NCBI RefSeq assembly: GCF_947623445.1
Contig: NC_135244.1
Coordinates: 21,638,860 to 21,702,859 of the forward strand
DNA: 64,000 nucleotides
Direction: 5' to 3'
Source: Clavelina lepadiformis
Taxonomy: Eukaryota > Chordata > Ascidiacea > Aplousobranchia > Clavelinidae
Part shown: positions 11,698 through 22,445 of the stretch, piece by piece
Position numbering within the stretch: the stretch's first letter is position 1
Layout of the letters: each line of letters starts with the position of its first letter
Made by a program: the position numbers and the translations under genes
Notes under the pieces: model-generated
The model's input: the letters and a program-made list of their open reading frames with translations, nothing else
What the model was told of the DNA's origin: nothing
The model's database searches: none

Positions 11698-14661
11698 CAC
11701 AAACATTTCATCACTTCAGTCATTGACTCTTGCAAGGCGGTCACTGTAGTCACCAACTGGTCAAAGTTCTCTAAACCGAAGGTGTTTTCGTTCTCGTCCA
11801 TATCCGCATGATTCCCGGTGATGACCTGTACGACATACTTAGAGGTCATTAACTTAGGCCTACTTTCATATTTTAAAAAATCGGTAGGCCTAGCCAATAA
11901 AAAGATCATGACCGCAAGAATTATGACAATAGAAGTAGGACTACAAAACATAAGATAGTAGGCTAATAATAGCCTGCTGTGCACAAAATAATTATACCCT
12001 GACGACCAAAAATATAAGTTATAACTTCAATTTAATCTATAGATAGAGTGAGGAGACCGTTAGCCTCCGTAACATCAGAATGAAGAGCTCGAAACAGACT
12101 TTGCCAAACAGCAAGATTACTTTGCTAAAAATGTATTCTGTCACCTTGAGTTCCTCCTCAGCGAAAGAAGCGACTCCGACCGCGAAAATGATGATTCCGA
12201 ATGACCTGGCGTAGTGTGCAGAAGCCTCCAAGTAATCCACATCGTCAGATCTGTATACAGCCTACGTATACTGTACATATGCCTTTTTATGTTAAATTTA
12301 TTTAAAGAAAACTTATTTTCAAAATTAAAATAACAGGCCAGGTTTCTCTCATGCGTTATTTATGTGAAAATACTAAACTTCTTACCGTCCGTCTGTGAGC
12401 AAAATCATGATTTTTGTTGTTGTCGGATCGTGGAACCGCGATGAATTCTTAAAATCCTCCACAGTTTTATTGATAGCATGAGCAGTGTAAGTTGTGTACC
12501 CGTGACGTTGTATTTGGTGGACTGCCGCCTGCAGATACAGTGGGTAAAGGTCACTCAGGGTCTGTCGACTTGCTTTACCGTATGTGGGATATAAGCCTAC
12601 TTTTAAAATGTTCCAGCTTTCAAAAAATACAACATTCAAAACTTGTAAGTTAGTTTTTTTTTAAATATTATGACTTTTATGTTCAGCGTAACTGCCTGTT
12701 ACTCCACCGCCCAAAGACAAAAATTTAAATCTTCTGATATAGCCTACAGAGGTGCTGATGAACATTTAGCCTACTGAATATTTCCTAAGATATAAGCCTA
12801 AGTCTATGACCTAACCATACCGTGAAATTGCTAAAATCTTTTATTTTTCCGATAGCGATTTCTGTCTCCAAGAATTGTGATGCTTCCACTGGGCTGCAAC
12901 ACAGAAAGACATAATCGTAGGTGGGTAGTACCGAATTACTGTACCGCAGTACTTTTTCAGTACCGATACCATCGGTACTTTTGAAAAAAAGTACCAAATC
13001 TCTGTACCGAATTACTTTTTTCAAGAAATTTTTGTCGGTCCCAGTACTCGGTATTTTTTACGTGATAATTTCATAAATTTAACAAGTATGTTTCAAAACT
13101 ACATGTTAATTAATCCTTAATGCTAATTTTAATATCTGTTGATCTTTTTTAAGCTAGAAATGTCAAGTAAAATTGCAAGCGATTAACGTTATATATGCCT
13201 ATGTTTTGTCACATAGGCCATACCTTTACCGGGGGCATACTAGCGAGTAGCGGCAAGCATTGCATTTGCAACAGCATCTTTTATACAAAACGTACCGGTA
13301 CCGAGTACCGACAAAGTACCGAAATACGTTTTTAAAATAATACCGGAACCGTCGGTACATTTTTTGCCAAGTACCGGTACCGACGGTACTTTCAAAGTAC
13401 CGACTGCCCACCTCTGGACATAATAGGCCAATAGCTATTACAACAATTACACACAAACACACAATGCTCATTTCCTTTTCAGAATAAACCCTAACTTACT
13501 CATCAATATCCATGTAATAATGTGAATACTGAATCACGCCAATGTTTGTTGTGCCACTGACGTCAAAACGAGATGAAACAGCGATCAACCATTCGAGAAC
13601 TTTCTGAAAGTCGTCTTTTGACACGCTTGCTGAACCGTCCAGTAGAAAAACCAAGTCTAGCTTGGTATCACATTCTGTTTATAAGTATTATTTGTAACCA
13701 TTTTATCTAATAGGGTCTAGAAAAGTTTTATCAAAATATATGTTTTATTCCGCTAAGCTTCTAGTTGTAGAATTTCATGTGAAAATCATGTTGGTCAAAA
13801 ATTTCATAAAGTCTCACTGACTTAAGTTGAAATTTAATTTCATATTTCCTTATACCTGGATCCATTTTAGAGGAAATGCTTCTTGGTGTTGCTCCCCAAT
13901 TACTTCCAAAATCCGGAGATTTATAACAAGCTCCATGTGTGAAGAAACTGTCGGAGCATCTTCGGGCACGAAACGGAGCACAAGCCTAAAAGTTGATGGA
14001 TGTAAATTGCGGGCATACGTAATGCATGCGTTCTCCGAAGGATATCATTTTATGACAATGCCGGTAAGTCCAGCTCACCGTCAGAATTTTGCTACTCCTT
14101 GGGCTTGCTAAAGTCAAACCAAACCCATCTCTTTCTGTTATTACATCCGGGTTCGCGGATCTATTTGGCCTTTCAGGCATCACCGAAGTGCAGCTTTGAT
14201 AGGGAGATAACAATTTTACGGAACACGAGAATACATCTCCTGAACTAAGTCTCTCTGGCAATGGAAAATTTGAGGATATGGGTTGGTTTTTCCCTGTCTG
14301 CTGCCGCTGGATGGCATATGGCGCGCCTAGGATTAACCTCAAGAGAAAGAACAAGATTATTTCGAGCTTATACCTAAGTTCTGTTTCAAAAAGTGCAGCG
14401 GGACAAAGTAAGCTACACAAAGCTGTTCTTACAACTCGCTCTAGAACTATAGCCTACCTTATACAGTTATGCTTACTTGATGTCATCTGACCCTGGCGCC
14501 AGCGGTTGAGCAACTGAGAACTGGTATCCGAAAAAGCTATTCGGCGTGGAAGGAGAATGCGCAAAACATTTGGTACCACCTTCAATATTGAAGGCCAAGC
14601 TCGTGTTCACCAACAGAAAAGCCATGCATGTCAATGTTGTAATAATTGGCTCGGTTTGCAT
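11697..14661 (-). CDS. Short secreted integrin-alpha-like protein ending after its I (VWA) domain, 399 aa
   Basis: Exons are 14661-14477, 14337-14079, 13985-13856, 13674-13500, 12893-12821, 12528-12386, 12250-12145 and 11825-11697. They are all GT-AG and total exactly 400 codons with the stop. A signal peptide covers about 1-24. Next comes the integrin alpha N-terminus (FNIEGG, then FGYQFSV), an FG-GAP blade with LILGAPYA and GDVFSC, and a blade 2 stretch with ACAPF and HGACYKSPDFGSNWG. A complete alpha-I domain follows, with the MIDAS motif DGSAS at 204-208, Thr287 in HGYTTYTAHAI, and Asp320 in ILLTDG. A normal alpha chain continues with blades 3-7, the leg and a transmembrane helix (over 1000 aa). 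This one stops straight after the I domain, and its TGA shares a base with AATAAA. It could be a soluble ligand-binding decoy or a truncated duplicate; the clean frame favours expression. Confidence 0.82.
12916..13416. mobile_element. Non-autonomous hAT-like element rich in GTACCG repeats
   Basis: The 501-bp insert lies in the intron between I-domain exons 4 and 5 of the integrin-like gene. It is flanked by perfect 8-bp duplications GACATAAT (12908-12915 and 13417-13424). Its ends are imperfect inverted repeats, CGTAGGTGGGTAGT on the left and CAGAGGTGGGCAGT (reverse complement) on the right, the CAG-GGTGGG style of hAT elements. The sub-terminal regions are packed with GTACCG/CGGTAC motifs in both orientations and could fold. 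There is no transposase. The left end lies only 15 bp from the splice acceptor at 12894. Confidence 0.88.
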
Positions 14662-15337
14662 TATAGCCTCTTCAGTTGTTCGCACTGTGCTAGAAGCTGT
14701 TGTTTTTGAACCACGATAAGTTACCAAAAGCTGCACTTCACCCCGGGAAACTAATCTCCTCGGTTCTGATTTGCGTACGTACCACTACCAGCCACTAAAC
14801 CCAGCAGCTATGAGAAGCAGAAATGTTGTCACTGAGCGCTGACTAAGTCCAACCCTGGTCTTCGTTAATTTATTATTACGTCACTATTGTAAGTCTTACA
14901 TGATTCATTCTGGTTAGTTTACGCATGACGTCACTGTTAGTAAAACTGCGATTTGCATATTATTAAAGAAATGTTAAATTAGAAAACAAAGCTGGTGTTG
15001 GGAATCAGGCTGATTTATTGCTTTATACGATCAAACATTGCATTTGAAAAGCATGCAAATCCACACCAGGTAAAAATGGTCAAAAATGACCATAATATAA
15101 TTAGTTTGACAAAGAAGGTATCTCTTTTGTACTATACGTGACCTATAGCCATAAACACTTGACTTGCCGTACGCCAACTGTTGGCTGCGTTTGTTATTCT
15201 GAAATTTAGAGGGTTGGCCGGTTGAGCACCAACTCAATATCAAATCAAATATAGGCATTTATCATATAATTGTATGCAATCTATGTGACATCTTCGCACC
15301 AGAAACAAAAATTGGTTTTTGTGACGTCTGAAAGGAA
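14662..15337. other. Upstream of the integrin-like gene
   Basis: This should contain the promoter and 5' UTR of the integrin-like gene; its frame stays open upstream to 14736, with an alternative ATG there. On the minus strand AATAAA at 15018-15013 could end the small gene at 15338-16098. I recognise nothing else. Confidence 0.4.
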
Positions 15338-16098
15338 CTACAAAAATAAATCGCTTGTTTGAGATGGCATTGACATCGAAGACTCTGTTTTTAGATTTTC
15401 TGAAATATTTTGGATGAGATGAAAAAACGCCTTTGAGGGCGAAGAATCCAAGTGAAGCAATCTTCGATAGTAATCAAGTTCCACGGGGCTGCCATCTATC
15501 TGCTTAAGATGAACGCTACCAAGCCCAATATTGATTTGAACCACTGCGTATTCCTGATTTGAACGAACAAGTATTGGTGGCACTTCAAGTAGGCAATTTT
15601 TCATGATTTATTGTGACCCCAGATCTAAGACATTTTTGTATACTTTGTAGTATTTCCAAAAGATTTCAAACAACTTGCACTACTGCAAGATATGCTGACA
15701 GTCGCATTTGTAAGCGTAGATAAGCTTAGTTCAAAAGTTCTTTACGGTTGAACTGTTAAACTAAGTCTATAACTATAAGCAATCTTGGTTCAATTAATAT
15801 GTGGCAGTCAGTGTGATCAGCATACTTTTAGTTTGAACTGATGAATTTTAAGCATTGTCGGATTTATACTAAACGAACTCTACAAAGCAATTTTAAAGAA
15901 ATGGCAAATAAACTAAAAAAGATATATTGATGAAATCAATAAAAGAGAAGTTTTGAAAAGTCTGCATATAGACATTTTACACTCACCACAAACCATGTAG
16001 CCTGTCTTTATTTTTGTACATTTATACACACAATTTGGTGAACTACTGTATGGTCGAAGGGTGACTTCCGGATTCGGCCGGCTTGCGCCGGTTAACAT
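15338..16098 (-). CDS. Possible two-exon gene for a 118-aa protein of unknown function
   Basis: Exon 1 is 16098-15987, with a strong GTGAGT donor. Exon 2 is 15582-15338. The phases agree and the frame closes at 119 codons with the stop. The acceptor (CTTGAAG) has a weak pyrimidine tract. The N-terminal part is basic with three cysteines (NCVYKCTKIKTGYMVC). The C-terminal part includes EYAVVQINIGLGSVHLKQ, then a helical, leucine-rich stretch. There is no signal peptide, membrane segment or family motif that I recognise. It could equally be a chance pair of open frames. Confidence 0.35.
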
Positions 16099-17376
16099 GT
16101 ATTCTGGAATTTTACAGGCGACCCTTCTTATAATACCACAAGCCCAGCAAATCGATTATAAATGAACTACTGTGCAACTACAGCTTTGATGATAATAACG
16201 TTTGATGGAACTCGATTGGAACTTTAGGTTGTATGGTATAGAATGAAAACTGAGACTGTGCGCTAATACAGACATAAATGATTGTTGTTAACTGCTTTCT
16301 GGAGTGCACGTGCTTCATTACTGACTTCAAATGACATCGCTTTTTTCAGCAGATATACTGTGTCAGTGCACCATCAGTTAACTAATCCTTGAATACAGAT
16401 GGGTGAGGCGCTTTTTAAAGAGCGCAAAATAAACATTAACCGCGTTGCATATTTTCTGTGACTGACAAAGCATGCATTAGACTTACCAGAATTACCAATA
16501 AGCAAATAAAAGGGCTATCTAGCTGACGCGGCAATGCTTGTAACGCCAACACATTAATGAGTTCAAAGAACGACTATAAAATAGACATAGCATAGATAAC
16601 ATAACTTAAACATCTACACAAACCATCAGGTGAAACTTTAAATGTCCATCAGCTAATTTCCAGTAATAAAGCCAAAGATGGGAATTAGAAGTAGGTTGAA
16701 ATCACAACGTCACCACGTAACGGTGTATTGTTCCAACAATGACGAAACGACTTGTACGTTTTATGAAACAGTTTATTTGTGAAGCATTTCACAAGCAAAT
16801 TCGATTATCCACATCAAAAGTTGGTTTAAAATAATCTTTTCAGGCCGGTCTCAGAGAGATTGCATAAAACACATCCGTTATCCGTGCCCGTATGTTGTTT
16901 TGCAAGGCAGTTCCTGCTGGTTGCGAAACGATTTAGCCAATCACGAGATTACTGACGAAAAGCTTTCTTTCCGGCAAACGTGATTGGTGCTCGTATGTGT
17001 ACCAGTTTGACTCAGGCGGTTGTCATAATCTTTCCAATAAAATGCCGGATGAATCACGTGCTTATAATATCCTTTTTTCTCAGCATATTCTGCTAAATCC
17101 TTTAAAACATTGAAGCAAAATTACTGTCGTATCATTGACTGTAGCATTCTGTTGGAGACAACTGAGAACGTCAAAAAGGTTCGTGCAGTAGGTCTATGCC
17201 TATAATGTATTATTATTATTATTATCATAAGCTTTAATATGAAGCATGTTCTTACTGAACTTTCTACTTTTAGAAACTCGAAACTTACTCGTTTTTAGAA
17301 TTTACTGCAACTTAAAATCTACAAAACTAAATATTTCTTAAAGCAAACTTAACGATTTCTATTGTGTGCAGATAAA
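16099..17376. other. Intergenic between divergent starts
   Basis: This lies between the possible small minus-strand gene and the four-trefoil gene on +. There is a short ATT microsatellite at about 17209-17226 and no ORF I can identify. The promoter of the trefoil gene should be here. Confidence 0.4.
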
Positions 17377-18717
17377 ATGCAATTTGTTGTGTTGTTTATC
17401 TTCGCTTCTGCTTTGGTGGTTTCAGCCCAGGAAGGTGACTAAAATATCTATGATCATAGTCCACTAAACCTCTACAGTATCTAGAGCAATTTTTAGTGGC
17501 CAAAACTTTTGTTGGTTAATGTATAAGAGTTGGTGTTGGACATATATTTCTCCCAAAATGTTACTGTTTTGTCATAAAATTAACAATTCTTTAAAGGTTG
17601 TTCCAGCTGTCAAGAATGTTCAGAGAAGATCGACTGCGGTTACTATGGCATTGGAGAGGATGAATGTGAACTGAGAAGCTGCATGTGGTGTCCTGGTGAG
17701 ATTGACAGCGAAGAACCTTGGTGCTTCCATCCCTGGCAGCCAGTTGACGAAGAACAAGGCGTTTGTGCTATTGACGTGAGTTGTCTCGAGTTTCATTTCA
17801 TATATATTCCACTTAACGCAAACCAACGCAAAATCAAAATCATTTTCTGTGGAAAACTCTCAAAATAAGCTGTTAATTTAGCGGCAGTCGCAGTTTAATT
17901 ACGCTTATAGACACTGCGGATTAGTTGCTATATGTAATATAAACCATTTTTAAAGTAAGGCGCACATGACCAAGTCTTGCATTTTCCTTGAAACAGGGGG
18001 GTGATAGGATAGAGTGCGGTTATTACGGGATCAACAAAACAGAGTGCACTGACAACAATTGCTGCTGGGAGGAGGGGGAGGAAAACAGTCAGGCTCCCTG
18101 GTGTTTCATGCCCGGCAAAGTCATAAACACGCGTAAGTTTCCTCACAAGTCTGATAAACGTCGGAAAGCGAAGTTTTGAGACACACGTTTCTCAAAATGA
18201 ATTTGTTTGTTTTTTTCTGAGTTAATTTCGTGTCGCTTTTTCAGCTGAGTGCTCCGGCTGCGACAATTGCTACAAGAAATACGACTGTGGTTACTACGGC
18301 ATGACCGAGGAAGAATGCGCGGCCAAGGGTTGTCTCTGGTGTGAAGCAGAGAACGAACCGTCTTGCTTTTACAGCTACCCCATCGAACAACCTGCCGGAT
18401 GTGATGTAGAGGTATACGAAAGCGTATTGAAATATTAAGATTTGGACAAGATTATTTAGCCTTAGACGTTTTTCGACTCAATAACCACTTTATATGACTT
18501 ACTTCATTAAATCAATATACATTTATCTACAAACATTGTTATGACTGTTTTACTATTTTTGCTAATCAACTTTTTGTACATTGTTCGTAAGGATGATGTC
18601 AAAAAAGACTGTGGTTACTTTGGGATCGAGGAATCCGAGTGTGTCAACGTTAACAACTGTTGCTGGGCCCAATCCGACACCGCTGGTGTCCCATGGTGCT
18701 ACAACCCATCCAAATAA
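17377..18717 (+). CDS. Secreted protein with four P-type trefoil domains, 221 aa
   Basis: Exons are 17377-17434, 17597-17775, 17997-18132, 18245-18411 and 18592-18717; the phases close to 222 codons with the stop. Exon 1 is a signal peptide (MQFVVLFIFASALVVSA). Each later exon is one trefoil domain with the DCGYYGI-x-E-x-C start and PWC-F/Y end. Domains 1 and 3 carry a C-x2-C-x2-C lead-in and C-M/L-W-C in place of the usual CCW. Domains 2 and 4 have the canonical CCW. Trefoil proteins are protease-resistant, disulfide-rich secreted proteins, usually of mucous or epithelial surfaces; that role here is inferred. AATAAA overlaps the stop at 18714 and another lies at 18768. The decayed paralog follows downstream, and the six-domain relative is at 49276. 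Confidence 0.9.
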
Positions 18718-20797
18718 AAGCATAAGAAAGCTTGATATAAATGCAAAACGTCGTGTGTAGTGTGCAATAAAAAAATGACGTTACCGAAAAATAAAAACTG
18801 GACTGAAGCAAACTTTCTGTATTGCTATTTGTAACATTTTCGTGAAGTTTTCCGACCGTAAATTCTTCTTGAGAAATGGAGTTAGGGGTTTAGTTCGTTG
18901 ATACAAGCCAATACAAAAGCCATAAAAAATTTTGACGTGATAATCTTTCAATATTTCTCGCTGATATTGTATGAATACCAAATGATCAGATTAGCTCCGG
19001 GTCTTGTAAGTAATTGTTCATTGCAAAAGAAACCAATTGAAAGAACTCGTAAAGGTCTAATGCGAAAGCGTGACTTAATGACATAGGCCCCAATATTATA
19101 GTGCACAGAACGCATTGGAACAAATAGTGCTGAGTCGTTTTTTACGTTTTACAAAAATCTAAAACTCGTTTGTGTATAAAGCTTCTTAAAACCACTGTGC
19201 CAATATTTAATTTTAAAACCTCGTCTTTTTAAAGATTCAGTAATTTACGTTTGTCGCGATTTTTATTAAAATCGTGATGTAACGATTGCTCGAGCCGAGC
19301 TCAAGCCAAGTCTCGTGTTGTTGTCGTCCGCTCATTGCAGCAAATTTAGTGACTGCATAATTAAGTGAATGACTTTCCAGTAAACCACTTCAGAAGCGCA
19401 CAAAACATCTTTCAATTCTGAGAATTCAGTACGAATGGAGCAAAACTCAATGCAAATGCAAAACTGTAGCCCCTGCAATGTCCGAAGCATTTAACATTTT
19501 CTGAAAAATAAGGTCTTAATGGTACCAGTGGTTCTCAACCTTTCATGGTTCTTGGCCCACTTGCAGTGACTCTCAAAATACGTGGCTTCTGCTCATCAAT
19601 ATAAATTGAAGATTGTTTATCGCAAAACACTTTTTACTTCAACACTGCTTGTGCATGAGTGAAGCCCTGTGTTAAACAATACCCCACAAAGAGGTTGACC
19701 CCGATGCTGTATGAACAATGTGTTGCTTTACTGAGATCTGGTGAGTTTCATTTCTGCCAGATGCATCTTGCAAAACAATTCAACGTGTTATAATGTTTAG
19801 TCGTTTACTGATTCCTGCTTTATTAACGATGGGCATGGTAAACAACAACAACAACAACTGGCATCTTGATGACGATATGTCTGGCGCATGATTTCCGTTA
19901 AAGTAATGATTGCCTGTTAGTGTAGTCACGATTTTCCGGTTTTGCATTCGTCCGTTCTTGTCTGTAAACAAATTGAATATTTTACTTTCATTTGTCAGGT
20001 TGCGCAAAAGCTTTCGGTGAAGGTTTGTTTTTAAAGAATCTTTTGCTTGCGTTGCAGTGTGAATATTTTCACAAATTGCATGACGTAAAAGTTTTCGAGA
20101 AACCACTGAGAAAGGCAATATGAGAATCAACACAGCAAACAATTACACATTACACAGAGTTATTTAAAAAAATATCACATGGAAACTGATCGCTGAACAT
20201 TTCAACAACGCACTTTAGAATTACAATGATCCAAATACATATATCTTAAGCGTAATGTTAACATCATACTCACAAGAAAACACAATCTTGTCTTCCCAAC
20301 CAAATATTGTTCTCGTGAGATGTCTATAGGATCATGTAGGATCAAACTCAAGTCGTCATGCACATTATATTTGTATGACGTCATAGTCACCATCAAACGT
20401 GACACAATATTTGGCAAACTTGCACCATGGCCTTTACCCGAGCATATAAAAGGTAATGTGATGGTAAAGTAGGTTGAATCTTACGGCACGGCAAATTATA
20501 CCGTACGGTATCTTGCCTAGCCGTACGAACTCCAACTGGTGGTAGGTTACCGTATACACTGCAGGTTATTTTTGTGGGTACGAAAATAACTATAAAAATA
20601 TCATTTTAAATATTCCAGATTAATTTCCCCAATACCTTTATAACTAAAATCCACATTGTATAACAACCACATCAAAGCCTAATAACCTTTTCCGTTTCTT
20701 TGGTACAGGTTTCCAGGACATCTGGAACGAATCTGACAACAACTACCAAAATTCCAAGATCATTTAAGGGCATGCAGGGACGCACCAACGCACCAAA
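18718..20797. other. Intergenic
   Basis: No recognisable coding sequence. CAGTGGTTCTCAACCTTT at about 19536 resembles a hAT terminal repeat, but I find no matching far end. TATAAAAG at about 20445 may be the old promoter of the trefoil pseudogene that starts at 20798. Confidence 0.4.
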
Positions 20798-22262
20798 ATG
20801 CAAGTTGTTGTATTATTTGCCTTGGCTTCGGTTTTATTAGTTTCAGCTAAGGAAGTGAGTAAACACGCTATGAATTAGGCAAAACTCATTTATTGTACCA
20901 GTATTATTTTAACAGGTTTGTGCATTAAATATTTTCAAAGACTTGCACTCTGTTATCAAAACTCAATGGTGCGAATACAAGTTGTTCCAGCTGTGAAGAA
21001 TGTACTGAAAGGATTCTACGGTTTCTATGGTAACTACGGTATTGCACAGGTTGAATGCGAAATGAGAAACTTCATGTGGTGTCCTGATGAGATAAAAAGT
21101 GAAGAATCTTGGTGTGTTTATGCCTGGAAGCCAGTTGAGAAAAGGACCAACGTTTGCGATATTGAGGTGAAGCTTTATGAGTTACACGACCTGCAATGGC
21201 TGTCCAACCTAATCAAATGCTATAAGCCTTATAGTCAACAAACTTCAAGTTTTATATGCCCTCATAACTTGATGAGAATCTTTTGTTGCTTTACAGTACA
21301 CGTGACCGACATTATAAGTGACGAGTTGGCCTAGAATTTAAATAAACAAAATGCTCATGGATGCACTGCCTTCATTTTGCTATAAAATAGATGAAGAAAC
21401 ACGAAATTTTATTAATTCTGAACCTGTTTCAGTAAACCAAATATAAGTGTAACTACGCTTTTTGTAAACAATAGCTATTGCATAAATATGAAACAAACAT
21501 ATTCTACGAAACAGGGGGGTGATAGGATAGAATCAACGACGGAATCAACAAAACAGAGTGCACTGACATAAATTGCTGTTGGGATTGTGGCGTCATAACA
21601 AATTATAAATAGTTATGTAATTGTCATTTTAATAAGCGGATTGTGTGTTTCTCCAGTTAGAGGCAATTGAATATTTAAACAGATGTATTATTCGTGGTTA
21701 AAGCAGTTATTCAAACAAAGGAGTTTGAAGTGTTTCAAGTAGCATTGTATTTTACGGTGTAACGTTTTGATGGTACTTTGGTCATAGGTTATACGTAGCA
21801 ATGCAAAAATGACATGTTATTTTCTGATTGGTCAAACACGGGAGTATAAAAACTACTGTTTGGGTAAAATCGCTCTCTTCTCTTCTCTTCGCTCTTTCCG
21901 ATTCTTCTGTTTTGCTGAATTGAAGTTATTGCTGAATTATTCGGAATTGAAATCATTACTGAATTGGAGTTATAGCTTTGTTTAAATGTGAAAAGATGAT
22001 GAAAATGTTTCTAATTTGATACAACCTATTCGGACAATATAACAATTAGACTTTATGAAGCTGGTGTTGATTTGAAGAAACATTATAGAGACAGCAAACG
22101 CAACGGAGTCAAAGACAATTGTCTAGGAGTCTAACAGAAAGACTAATAGTCTTGGCTTTAGGCCAACCTAAAAGCAATCCACGTCGCCATCCCAACAGGA
22201 TGAAGAGGAAGAAGATAGCCAGGCTCCCTTGTGTTTCTACTCCGGCAAAATCATGAAGTCCG
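20798..22262 (+). pseudogene. Decayed trefoil paralog, interrupted by a solo LTR
   Basis: Exon 1 (20798-20854) encodes a signal peptide like that of the gene at 17377 (MQVVVLFALASVLLVSA). Exon 2 (about 20982-21166) aligns with exon 2 of that gene, but the DCGYYG segment is rearranged: the frame shifts there and the Cys-Gly pair is gone, while the later NFMWCPDEIKSEESWC part is still readable. The exon 1 donor has also lost one base of phase. Exon 3 begins at about 21517 with the same GGDR reading, has lost its CGYYG codons and is cut by the element at 21586-22197. It resumes with EEEEDSQAPLCFYSGK, where the invariant PWC is PLC. No clear exon 4 or 5 follows. Confidence 0.8.
21586..22197 (+). 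mobile_element. Solo LTR of an LTR retroelement
   Basis: The 612-bp insert starts TGTGG and ends CCAACA. It is flanked by a 4-bp duplication GGAT (21582-21585 and 22198-22201) and breaks the third exon of the trefoil pseudogene at a point where the host sequence resumes exactly. TATAAAA at about 21845 followed by a CT-rich stretch fits an LTR promoter on +. There is no internal region and no second LTR, so it is the usual remnant of LTR-LTR recombination. Family is unclear (Ty3/Gypsy-like is possible). It is younger than the exon it interrupts. Confidence 0.72.
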
Positions 22263-22445
22263 GAAACAATTCCCAGAATTCTGGTAAAAATTGATAGAAC
22301 ACAGTTTGAGAGTTTCTGGAAAAACTTATTCACTTTTTCAGATGAGCATCGATCTACTAACTTTACTTAATTAGGCTAATCAACTCCGGAGAAGTCAGTT
22401 ACTGTTCAGTTACTTCAGTCTTTCAGTCAGTTCAGTTACTCCGCA

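Noticed and set aside
19536-19720. hAT-like end CAGTGGTTCTCAACCTTT
   Set aside because: Only one end is visible and no target duplication can be matched, so no element boundaries can be given. A similar lone end in intron 1 (about 25951, and 56220 reversed) is shared by copies A and D.
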